A DNA stretch of 59,814 nt from Bacteroidales bacterium (lineage in GTDB: Bacteria > Bacteroidota > Bacteroidia > Bacteroidales > F082): the NCBI GenBank assembly GCA_014860665.1, contig JACZJI010000009.1:1-59814 (forward strand). Direction: 5' to 3'. Both the position numbers and the translations under genes were made by a program. Shown piece by piece: positions 25,207 through 33,104 of this stretch; the first letter of the stretch is position 1, and each line of letters opens with the position of its first letter. The notes beneath the pieces were generated by a model. The model was not told the origin of the DNA and did not search any database. It worked only from the letters and a program-made list of their open reading frames with translations.

Positions 25207-27000
25207 TTGAACGTAAGCAATCTGAACGAGATAGATGGAAATCATCTGTTTCAGAGTTTTCTGGCGGGTGCCTCAAAAATTTTTGAAACGCAACATTACC
25301 TGAATAAAATCAATGTATTTCCGGTAGCTGATGCAGATACAGGAACGAACATGGCTTCTACCATGCGGGCCATCATTGAAATTGCACAACCTAATAAAAG
25401 TGTAAAAGTCACTGCTGACTCCATCTCAGATGCAGCACTGACAGGCGCACGTGGCAATTCAGGGATTATTTTTGCTCAATTCCTGTTTGGCTTTAGTAAC
25501 GAGTTGCAAGACAAGGAAACTGTTTCAATTGAAGGATTTGCTTACTCCTTTAAAAAAGCCGTTCGTTATGCTTACGAAGCCATCGCTAATCCGGTGGATG
25601 GTACTATTATTTCAGTAATTAAAGATTGGGCAGATTTCATTTCTGCACCAAAAGAGAAGTATCAGAATTTCCATCATTTTCTAGGCGACAGTTTGAAAAT
25701 AGCACGTCGTTCGTTGAAGGAGACTACCAAAAAGATGGATAAACTCAGTGAAGCAAAAGTGGTTGACGCAGGAGCGCAGGGGTTTGTCAACTTTCTGGAA
25801 GGGATGGTGGAATATTTCAAGACTGGAATCACTCCCAATTTGGAAGCATTGAAAATGGCAGAGATTGAGGTTGGCGACGATCACATCGGTCATGACGAAA
25901 TTACTTATCGCTATTGCACTGAAGCATTGTTAAAGGGTGAGGATCTTAGCAAAGAAAAACTGCGCAGCATAGTAAACAACTTTGGGGATTCATTGGTTAT
26001 TGCAGGAAATCCTTCCAAAATGAGGGTTCACATTCATACAGATACCCCTTGGAAGCTTTTTGAAAAACTTTCAGCAGCAGGGACTATTATTGCACAGAAA
26101 GTAGACGATATGGTACTGCAAAATGATGTCGCTTCGCATCCCAAATCAAAAGTGGCACTGCTTACCGATTCCTCTGTTGATCTGCCCAAAGATATTCTTG
26201 AAAAACACCAGATTCAGGTGATTCCTTTAAATGTGCATTTCGGAGAGACATATTATCTGGATAGCGTAACTATCAAGCCGGAACAATTTTATTCCATGCT
26301 CGACAAAGCACCGATATACCCTACTACTTCACAACCATCATATAAAGATTTTTACAACCGATATAATTATTTAGCAACGCATTATAATTCCATCATTGGA
26401 ATTAATCTCAGTGCTCGACTAAGTGGTACCTGGCAAAACAGTTTGAATGCGGCCAACAAGGTTTCGGAACAGACAGGAAAAACTATTGAAGTCATTAATA
26501 GTAAAAAAGTTTCCGGGGCATTAGGACTATTAGTTTTGAGGGCTGCCCGTGAGCTTGAAAAAGGAATAAGTCACGATGATGTTGCCGCTCTGTTGCCTTT
26601 ATGGGCACACAACACCAAACAATTTGCCTTACTGAAAACTCTGAAATACCTTGTCAAAAGCGGACGTATTACCAGAGGCAAAGGTTTAATTGGAAATTTA
26701 CTGAATCTGAAACCATTGTTGGAAATTAATCAGAGTGGTCTGGTAGAAGAAGTTGGAAAGACGATATCCATGAAGAAAAGCCTGGAAATGATGATGTCCA
26801 AAACAGCTGAATACATTCGCGGAAAAAATATTTGGGGCTATTCGATTACACATGCAAATAACCAGGAAAATGCACATTGGGTTGCCCGAAAAATGGAAGT
26901 GATGACAGGCAAGAAACCCGAATTTATTTATTCGGTAACACCTGTCCTCATTACCCACGTGGGAATTGGAGCCCTTTCACTTTCTATTTTGGTAGATTAA
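25207..27000 (+). CDS. DAK2-DegV fusion (fatty-acid kinase FakA plus FakB type)
   Basis: Joins two proteins that are separate in Gram-positive bacteria. The first is a DhaL-type kinase (FakA) with FPVADADTGTNMASTM near residue 36 and GARGNSGIIFAQ near 78, followed by a middle domain with HIHTDTPW near 278. The second is a DegV domain (FakB, fatty-acid binding) from about residue 315, with VALLTDSSVDLP, YPTTSQPSYKDF and INLSARLSGTWQNS. The expected reaction is ATP-dependent phosphorylation of a bound fatty acid for phospholipid synthesis. The open frame begins at 25132, but residues encoded before 25207 are cysteine-rich and unlike the family, and a -7 box lies within them. The TTG at 25207 (MNVSNLNEIDGNHLF) is the better start, giving 597 residues. 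It stands alone between other units. Confidence 0.85.
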   Translation: MNVSNLNEIDGNHLFQSFLAGASKIFETQHYLNKINVFPVADADTGTNMASTMRAIIEIAQPNKSVKVTADSISDAALTGARGNSGIIFAQFLFGFSNELQDKETVSIEGFAYSFKKAVRYAYEAIANPVDGTIISVIKDWADFISAPKEKYQNFHHFLGDSLKIARRSLKETTKKMDKLSEAKVVDAGAQGFVNFLEGMVEYFKTGITPNLEALKMAEIEVGDDHIGHDEITYRYCTEALLKGEDLSKEKLRSIVNNFGDSLVIAGNPSKMRVHIHTDTPWKLFEKLSAAGTIIAQKVDDMVLQNDVASHPKSKVALLTDSSVDLPKDILEKHQIQVIPLNVHFGETYYLDSVTIKPEQFYSMLDKAPIYPTTSQPSYKDFYNRYNYLATHYNSIIGINLSARLSGTWQNSLNAANKVSEQTGKTIEVINSKKVSGALGLLVLRAARELEKGISHDDVAALLPLWAHNTKQFALLKTLKYLVKSGRITRGKGLIGNLLNLKPLLEINQSGLVEEVGKTISMKKSLEMMMSKTAEYIRGKNIWGYSITHANNQENAHWVARKMEVMTGKKPEFIYSVTPVLITHVGIGALSLSILVD

Positions 27001-27142
27001 GTTGATAATTTCCTCTAAGTGATTTACTGAATTTTACGAGCTCACTCAAAACTAGTCATAACTTCTTGTTTATCAGATTTCAATCGTTTGCATAAATTAA
27101 TTCTAAATTCTGATTAAAAAAAAGACGCCCGTTATTATTTCC

Positions 27143-27150
27143 TAACTTTG
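27143..27150 (+). promoter_or_regulatory. -7 box of the acyl-CoA synthetase gene (TAACTTTG)
   Basis: TAnnTTTG match 24 bases before the ATG at 27174. Confidence 0.6.
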
Positions 27151-27173
27151 CTAGGCAAAACCGAGCGTTCCTT

Positions 27174-29243
27174 ATGATTACAGAACAGTTAATTAACCCC
27201 AAGAGTATAGTCGTTATTGGTGGATCCAATGAAATCCAGAAACCAGGGGGAAAAGTTTTAAAAAACCTCATCGATGGCAATTTTCAGGGCAATCTTTATG
27301 TTTTAAATCCAAAAGAAGACAGCGTTCAAGGAATAAAAAGTTTCCGTGATCCGGCTGATTTACCTGATACCGATCTTGCCATCATTGCTATTGCAGCAAA
27401 ATACACTCCTGACATCGTAGATTTTCTGGCACAAAACAAAAAGACAAGAGCTTTTATCGTATTATCAGCTGGTTTTAGTGAAGAAAATGCAGAAGGGAAA
27501 ATTCTGGAAGACAAAATGGTGGAATCAGTAAATAAAGTAAACGGTTCCCTCATTGGTCCAAATTGCGTTGGTGTATTGACGCCTCATTATCAGGGTGTTT
27601 TCACACTTCCGGTACCTACACTTACCCCAAAGGGTTGTGATTTTATCAGCGGTTCGGGAGCAACAGCCGTTTTCATTATGGAAGCAGGAATTCCAAAAGG
27701 ACTCTCCTTTAACAATGTATATTCTGTTGGGAACTCTGCACAGATGGGAGTGGAAGAAATTCTGAAACACATGGATGAAAACTTTGATCCTGAAAAGGAT
27801 TCCAAAGTAAAACTTCTCTACCTCGAAAAAATTAACAAACCACAGATGTTGCTTAAACATGCATCATCACTGATAAGAAAAGGTTGCCGGATTGCTGCAG
27901 TAAAAGCTGGTGCTTCTGAAGCAGGAAGCCGCGCCGCTTCTTCACATACAGGGGCATTAGCCAGCTCAGATGTCGCTGTTGACGCCTTATTCAAAAAAGC
28001 AGGTGTCGTCCGCTGTTATGGCCGTGAGGACCTTATTAGTGTTGCATCTGTATTTATGTATCCGCCATTTCAGGGAAAGAACATCGCCATCATCACTCAC
28101 GCAGGTGGTCCGGCTGTAATGCTTACCGATAAACTTTCTCAAGGCGGCCTTTCTGTTCCGGCACTTTCAGGAAAAGATGCCGACGCATTGAAAGAAAAAC
28201 TATTTCCGGGTTCTTCAGTAGCCAATCCCATTGACTTTCTGGCAACCGGAACTGCTGAACAGTTGGGAATTATTATTGACTCCGTTAACGAAAAATTCTC
28301 CGAGATAGATGCCATGGTGGTGATCTTCGGAACGCCGGGATTATCTAAAATATTTGACGTTTACGATTTGCTGGATGAGAAAATGAAAACCAGCAAAAAG
28401 CCTATATTCCCAGTTTTACCATCAGGATTAACAGCCAGGGAAGAAACACAGGCTTTTGCAAAGAAAGGCCGTGTTTATTTTCCTGATGAAGTGACGCTTG
28501 GAGAAGCTCTGGGGAAAATTTATAACACTCCTGCTCCTGCGCAGGAAAGACCAGAGTTACCCGCAATGGACAAAGACCGCATCCGGAAAATAATTAACGA
28601 AAACGGGTCAGGTTATATTTCTCCGGAAGACGTTTCAGCAATATTGGATGCTGCCGAAATATCAAGGGCCAAAGAGTTTACCACCGATCAGGTATCGGAA
28701 ATTACAGTTCTAGCGGAAAAAACGGGGTTCCCACTGGTAATGAAAGTTGTAGGTCCTGTACACAAGTCAGATGTGGGTGGAGTTTCACTAAATATCAATG
28801 ACAATGAGCGTCTGGTTTCGGAAATGAAACGCATGATGACTATCCCGGATGCCAAAGGTGTTTTGATTCAGCCTATGTTACAAGGAACTGAAATGTTTGC
28901 AGGAGTTAAAAAGGAAGAAAACTTCGGACATATGATACTTTTCGGTTTAGGCGGAATTTTCATTGAAGTTTTAAAAGACGTACGCACCACACTGGCACCG
29001 CTGAGTCGTGAAGAAATCGTCTCTGAGATAAAACAACTAAAAAGCTACAAGCTTATCCAAGGAGTCAGAGGCAAAGAAGGACTTGATGAAGATGCATTTA
29101 TTGAAATCATTCAGAGGTTATCGGAACTAGTAATTTTAGCACCAGAGATTATAGAGATGGATTTAAATCCGCTGCTAGCGACGCCTAATCAGGTAATTGC
29201 TGTAGATGCACGTATTCGCCTGGAAAAAACAGAAACCCATTAA
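27174..29243 (+). CDS. ADP-forming acetate/acyl-CoA ligase, fused alpha and beta domains
   Basis: Couples acyl-CoA cleavage to ATP synthesis, or the reverse, through a phosphohistidine. The 689-residue protein carries an N-terminal CoA-binding Rossmann domain (SIVVIGGSNEIQKPGGKVLKNL from residue 11). A succinyl-CoA-ligase-like domain follows with GPNCVGVLTP and SHTGALASSD; its His, near residue 256, is the phosphorylated residue of the family. The C-terminal ATP-grasp domain starts near 470 and contains KSDVGGVSLN, FGLGGIFIEVLKDV and EMDLNPLLA. Domain order and length match acetyl-CoA synthetase (ADP-forming) of archaea and fermenting bacteria. Which acyl group is used is unknown. It has its own promoter and is followed after 68 bases by an aminotransferase gene with another -7 box. 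Confidence 0.88.
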   Translation: MITEQLINPKSIVVIGGSNEIQKPGGKVLKNLIDGNFQGNLYVLNPKEDSVQGIKSFRDPADLPDTDLAIIAIAAKYTPDIVDFLAQNKKTRAFIVLSAGFSEENAEGKILEDKMVESVNKVNGSLIGPNCVGVLTPHYQGVFTLPVPTLTPKGCDFISGSGATAVFIMEAGIPKGLSFNNVYSVGNSAQMGVEEILKHMDENFDPEKDSKVKLLYLEKINKPQMLLKHASSLIRKGCRIAAVKAGASEAGSRAASSHTGALASSDVAVDALFKKAGVVRCYGREDLISVASVFMYPPFQGKNIAIITHAGGPAVMLTDKLSQGGLSVPALSGKDADALKEKLFPGSSVANPIDFLATGTAEQLGIIIDSVNEKFSEIDAMVVIFGTPGLSKIFDVYDLLDEKMKTSKKPIFPVLPSGLTAREETQAFAKKGRVYFPDEVTLGEALGKIYNTPAPAQERPELPAMDKDRIRKIINENGSGYISPEDVSAILDAAEISRAKEFTTDQVSEITVLAEKTGFPLVMKVVGPVHKSDVGGVSLNINDNERLVSEMKRMMTIPDAKGVLIQPMLQGTEMFAGVKKEENFGHMILFGLGGIFIEVLKDVRTTLAPLSREEIVSEIKQLKSYKLIQGVRGKEGLDEDAFIEIIQRLSELVILAPEIIEMDLNPLLATPNQVIAVDARIRLEKTETH

Positions 29244-29255
29244 AGGTTTTTTTGA

Positions 29256-29263
29256 TAATTTTG
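29256..29263 (+). promoter_or_regulatory. -7 box of the aminotransferase gene (TAATTTTG)
   Basis: TAnnTTTG match 49 bases before ATG 29312 and 13 bases after the previous stop codon. Confidence 0.5.
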
Positions 29264-29311
29264 TAATAGAAAAATGGACATTTTCTTATCATCATCTAAT
29301 GCATTTCCGTT

Positions 29312-30631
29312 ATGAGAAACACACCTATAGATTCAAAAATTGTAGATCAGAAAGTTAAAGAGAGCGGTTTACGTTCCGTTGGGAAGGCTTCCATCAGAGA
29401 AATCAAGAAATTGATCGACAACATCGAAGCAGCTACCGGCGAAGAGTTTGTAAGGATGGAAATGGGCGTTCCCGGAATTCCTCCGGTAAAAATTGGAATT
29501 GACGCTCAGATTGAAGCCCTGAAAAACGGCGTAGCAGCTCTTTATCCAAATATATGGGGGCATCAGGAACTGAAAAATGAATTTGCACGTTTCCTGAAAC
29601 TCTTTATGAATATCGACGTGAAACCTGAAGTTTGTATTCCGACTGTCGGCTCGATGCAGGGAAGTTTTGCTTCCTTCTTATGTATGAGTCGCACCAACCG
29701 TAATCAGGATTCCACACTGTTCCTTGACCCGGGATTTCCAGTACACAAAATGCAACATACAGCACTGAACCTTCGTTACGAAAGTTTTGATGTTTATAAT
29801 TACCGTGGAGAAAAACTTCGCGAAAAGCTGGAGTCTTATTTCAGCACTGGTCGGTTCCATTCGGTTCTATATTCTAATCCAAACAACCCTTCATGGATAT
29901 GTTTTACAGAAGAGGAGCTCAAAATCATTGGGGAATTAGCCGACAAATATAACGTAGCAATCCTGGAAGATCTGGCTTATTTTGGAATGGATTTTCGGAA
30001 GGATTACTCCAAACCAGGTGAACCTCCCTATCAGCCGACTGTGGCAAGATATTCTGAGAATTATATTCTGTTTGTTTCCAGCTCGAAAATTTTCAGTTAT
30101 GCTGGCGAGCGTATCGGGATGATGGTGGTTTCGGACAGGTTATTCAATATGAGTTTGCCAGACCTTTTGCGCTATTATTCCACCGACAAGCTGGGATATA
30201 CCTTGATTTTCGAAACGCTTTATCCGCTAAGCTCAGGAGTTTCTCACTCAGCACAATACGCACTGGCAGCAATCTTTAAAGCCGTGAATGATGGCAAATT
30301 CAATTTTCTAGATTATGTGAAAGACTATGGCGTTAAAGCTCATGAAATGAAAGAGATTATGACGAGGAACGGTTTCCAGATAGTATACGATACTGACATT
30401 GACCAGCCTATCGCTGACGGATTTTATTTCACCTTTTCTTATCCTGGCATGGATGCAGAAACACTTCTCCGTGAAATGTTGTATTATGGTGTCAGTGCCA
30501 TTTCTTTGTTAATCACAGGCAGTGAACGAAAAGAAGGGATTCGTGCTTGCACTTCCCTGGTGCGACATGATCAGTTTCCAGATCTGGATGAACGTCTTAA
30601 GAAATTTCACAAAGATCATCCTGTTAAATAA
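29312..30631 (+). CDS. Pyridoxal-phosphate aminotransferase, class I/II
   Basis: A fold I aminotransferase of 439 residues. The cofactor lysine is in VSSSKIFSYAGERIGMM (near residue 259). SNPNNPSWICFTEEEL (near 191) and EDLAYFGMDFR (near 221) are the usual substrate- and cofactor-binding motifs. An N-terminal extension (about 40 residues) precedes the typical MGVPGIPPV. The amino donor and acceptor cannot be read. Because it follows an ADP-forming acyl-CoA ligase, a role in amino-acid fermentation (transamination, oxidation to acyl-CoA, then ATP formation) is possible, but this is inference. A very strong palindromic terminator follows. Confidence 0.85.
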   Translation: MRNTPIDSKIVDQKVKESGLRSVGKASIREIKKLIDNIEAATGEEFVRMEMGVPGIPPVKIGIDAQIEALKNGVAALYPNIWGHQELKNEFARFLKLFMNIDVKPEVCIPTVGSMQGSFASFLCMSRTNRNQDSTLFLDPGFPVHKMQHTALNLRYESFDVYNYRGEKLREKLESYFSTGRFHSVLYSNPNNPSWICFTEEELKIIGELADKYNVAILEDLAYFGMDFRKDYSKPGEPPYQPTVARYSENYILFVSSSKIFSYAGERIGMMVVSDRLFNMSLPDLLRYYSTDKLGYTLIFETLYPLSSGVSHSAQYALAAIFKAVNDGKFNFLDYVKDYGVKAHEMKEIMTRNGFQIVYDTDIDQPIADGFYFTFSYPGMDAETLLREMLYYGVSAISLLITGSERKEGIRACTSLVRHDQFPDLDERLKKFHKDHPVK

Positions 30632-30651
30632 GAACTTCTAATTAACATTTG

Positions 30652-30697
30652 ACAAAAAGAAAAGGAGGCCTTTAAAGGCCTCCTTTTCTTTTTGTTA
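30652..30697. terminator. 44-bp perfect palindrome, bidirectional terminator
   Basis: The sequence 30652-30695 is its own reverse complement, centred between 30673 and 30674 (GGAGGCCTTT/AAAGGCCTCC core with A/T-rich outer arms). It gives a long stem with T-rich 3' sides in both directions and separates the convergent aminotransferase and LruC genes. Confidence 0.85.
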
Positions 30698-30703
30698 TTG
30701 ATG

Positions 30704-32623
30704 CTATTTGGCGGGTGGCGTATAAATATTTGTACTAACTCGATATCCCGACTTATCCATATACCAGTTAGCATATTGAGTTCCGCCACTCTGCGCCCAG
30801 TCTGCAAAATGGTTGTATGCATTCAGAATATCCACGGTTTCCACCGGATATGCAAAAGATACTGGAACATCCAATGCCCATGGCAAATTCGAAGCAGTTT
30901 GATAATATTTCCCAGTGGAAGGATCTGTAGCATCCGCCATTGTACCAAAGTAGGCTGGGTTGGCCAAATCCGTAGGCTTCTGACCGGCCAGGTGTACTTC
31001 CTTACCCCTGTCTCCGTTTACGATCAAGAAAGGATTATACGGTGCATCACCTGTTGTACTAACTGCTATAGGATTTTTATAAACAACATGTAATTCATTG
31101 GTATCTGGTTGTACGTAAGGAACGTCCTCTTTGGTATTTATGAAAGCTGAACCAGAACTTCCGATCATACTGAAAGCATTATCAAACAGTACAATTACAG
31201 TATTAGTCTGCCCCTGTTCAGTTCCATTAGTATTGTTGTGAACATAATTTTCTGTATAATGTGTTCCGGTAACTGAAGCTACATTGGAAGGATCTCCTCC
31301 GAGCATAAATCCGAAACCATTTTTCAGACTGGCTCCAACAGCGCGAACTGAATAATCGGTATAAAACTCTACCAACTGATTAGTGGCATTCAATACAGAT
31401 TTGAAATGATAATCCAGAACCAGATCATTGAAGTCATAGTCACCCATCCCCGGCCATAAATCTTCATAGGCCAATGTTCCCCAGTCTGTTTTGTTGGGAT
31501 AATATACATTGAAAGCACGGGTCGGGTCGTTCGGGTAATCATCCAGTTGGTCATTTACTCCATCGCCATCGCTGTCTTTAATAGGTCCGGTAACATTAAC
31601 GTTATCAAAATAAGCCTGACCATTTCCACCTCCATTGTTGGTCCAAATCAGAATATTAACTTTTACAGTTCCCTGGGGCATATTTGCTGCCACAGTCAAG
31701 GTATGCCATTTGGTGGAAGGCTGATATTCACCTGTATAATTAAATGCCAAAGGTTGATTCTCAGCATTCAATGGAATAATGTAAAGCCAGTCGGAAAGCC
31801 AGGTTCTCTGCCCTACCCCTTTTACATCACAGGTGAAAGTAATCAAATCTCCAGGTTTTGCCGAAATCCATTGTGATGCTCCACCATTTTCATAATAGCG
31901 TGGAGTTGCAACCACGTGATTATTGCCATCTTTCACCCATTGCATGAGTCCGCCATAGTAATAATCAGTAAGATACCATCTCCCATCAATAGCATGGGGT
32001 GAATTCCAGTAATCAATTTTTCCGAAATCGTCGGTTTCAAAATCTCCGTTTCCGATTAAATTATCAGAAAGCATTGCTTTATATTCTCCTGTAAAGTGTG
32101 CGGAAGATACCATGGCTACTGTAGCTTTCGTAGTGGTGTCTGCCGGAGGAATAGTATCAGGAGGGGCACTACCGTAATTTGCTCCAATATTTACGGTAAT
32201 CCCACCGGCTTTGGTCCCAACGGTAGAGTTTACAGTCACAAACTGGTTACCAGCCACCGTCTGAACATAAATCGAATCAAGTGCAGTGGGGATTCGAATG
32301 GTTCCGCTGAACTGCCCTTGACTATCAAAACTTCCTGAGGTAATTAACTTTCCACCACTATCAGGCGCAGCAGTATAGATATTGAAACGACTTTTCTCTT
32401 TTGAGAAATCCATGCTGAAAGGCATCTTGATGGTGACACTCTTATCTACCGTTGTTTGAAACGTAAAACCATCAGGAACCAGCAGATCTTTCATGCCGTT
32501 CTGGGTATTCGTGGTCGGCGTTACAGCATTCTTTTGACAGGATTGGAAAACAAATGCCACCAAAAGCATGAGTCCAAAAGTTGTGATAACAGGTTTTGTT
32601 CTTACTTTCATTCGTATCATCAT
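30704..32623 (-). CDS. LruC-domain lipoprotein
   Basis: A 639-residue surface or outer-membrane lipoprotein. The signal ends in the lipobox VFQSC near residue 29. A linker and a beta-sandwich module follow, then DNLIGNGDFETDDFGKIDYW near 190, resembling a carbohydrate-binding-type domain. DSDGDGVNDQLDDYPNDP near 360 is a thrombospondin-3-like calcium-binding motif. The rest is the LruC domain with WPGMGDYDFNDLVLDYHF near 395. The name comes from a Leptospira lipoprotein; the function is not known. The ATG at 32623 (MMIRMKVR) and the one four codons later (MKVR) are both usable. The upstream 480 bases are shared with the divergent glycogen operon. A role in binding surface polysaccharide is only a guess. 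Confidence 0.82.
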   Translation of the reverse strand: MMIRMKVRTKPVITTFGLMLLVAFVFQSCQKNAVTPTTNTQNGMKDLLVPDGFTFQTTVDKSVTIKMPFSMDFSKEKSRFNIYTAAPDSGGKLITSGSFDSQGQFSGTIRIPTALDSIYVQTVAGNQFVTVNSTVGTKAGGITVNIGANYGSAPPDTIPPADTTTKATVAMVSSAHFTGEYKAMLSDNLIGNGDFETDDFGKIDYWNSPHAIDGRWYLTDYYYGGLMQWVKDGNNHVVATPRYYENGGASQWISAKPGDLITFTCDVKGVGQRTWLSDWLYIIPLNAENQPLAFNYTGEYQPSTKWHTLTVAANMPQGTVKVNILIWTNNGGGNGQAYFDNVNVTGPIKDSDGDGVNDQLDDYPNDPTRAFNVYYPNKTDWGTLAYEDLWPGMGDYDFNDLVLDYHFKSVLNATNQLVEFYTDYSVRAVGASLKNGFGFMLGGDPSNVASVTGTHYTENYVHNNTNGTEQGQTNTVIVLFDNAFSMIGSSGSAFINTKEDVPYVQPDTNELHVVYKNPIAVSTTGDAPYNPFLIVNGDRGKEVHLAGQKPTDLANPAYFGTMADATDPSTGKYYQTASNLPWALDVPVSFAYPVETVDILNAYNHFADWAQSGGTQYANWYMDKSGYRVSTNIYTPPAK

Positions 32624-32935
32624 ATTATTATTTCTTTTTATTTACGAATCGAAACTTAAAAACCTAAATGTCGGTTTTTAAGCTTAGTTTCCTTCTTCAA
32701 AAAACATACCAAAAAAGGTTATATTTATTAATATATTTATTATCAATATTTTACAAAATATCAATTAAACTAACATTTCCCATTTATGGAATTTTTTCCA
32801 AATTTAAAAAATAATCCCGAATCACATAGCTAAGACAACAAATTTCAAATATTCTTAACAGAAAAATAATCTTAACAAACTTCAGGTCAGTATTTAACGT
32901 AAGGATAAAAAAGTTTTTAATAAGTTACAATAACG

Positions 32936-32978
32936 CAAACGTTTGAACACCACAAACAATTAAAAGTTCAAACGTTTG
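32936..32978. promoter_or_regulatory. Pair of LacI-type operator palindromes
   Basis: CAAACGTTTG occurs at 32936-32945 and 32969-32978, with centres 33 bp apart. The pair also forms a perfect 13-bp inverted repeat: CAAACGTTTGAAC (32936-32948) and GTTCAAACGTTTG (32966-32978). The first site, read as ACGCAAACGTTTG, resembles operators of the LacI/PurR family, which have a central CG. The pair sits about 130 bases upstream of the glycogen-operon start and probably binds a sugar-responsive LacI-family regulator, not encoded in this window. Confidence 0.65.
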
Positions 32979-33016
32979 ATAAAAAACGAGCGGTTTTTTC
33001 ACTAATTTTAACCATC

Positions 33017-33048
33017 AATATTGGCTTAAGGCTATCAAAGCCAATATT
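33017..33048. promoter_or_regulatory. 11-bp inverted repeat next to the glycogen promoter
   Basis: AATATTGGCTT (33017-33027) and AAGCCAATATT (33038-33048) are exact inverted copies with a ten-base spacer. They cover the region just upstream of the -7 box at 33056, where a -33 element would lie. This may be a second regulator site or a transcript hairpin. Confidence 0.5.
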
Positions 33049-33055
33049 ATTTACC

Positions 33056-33063
33056 TACCTTTG
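33056..33063 (+). promoter_or_regulatory. -7 box of the glycogen operon (TACCTTTG)
   Basis: Exact TAnnTTTG match 42 bases before ATG 33105. Confidence 0.65.
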
Positions 33064-33104
33064 TTAGGCGTAAAATTTGAGAAGTTCACCAAAAAACATC
33101 ACAA

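Larger units (their letters stand above)
32624..33104. other. Divergent intergenic region with operators and promoter
   Basis: 481 bases between the LruC lipoprotein and the glycogen genes. The lipoprotein-proximal 300 bases are very AT-rich with no gene seen. The glycogen-proximal 170 bases hold two palindromes, a further inverted repeat and a -7 box, listed separately. Confidence 0.6.
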
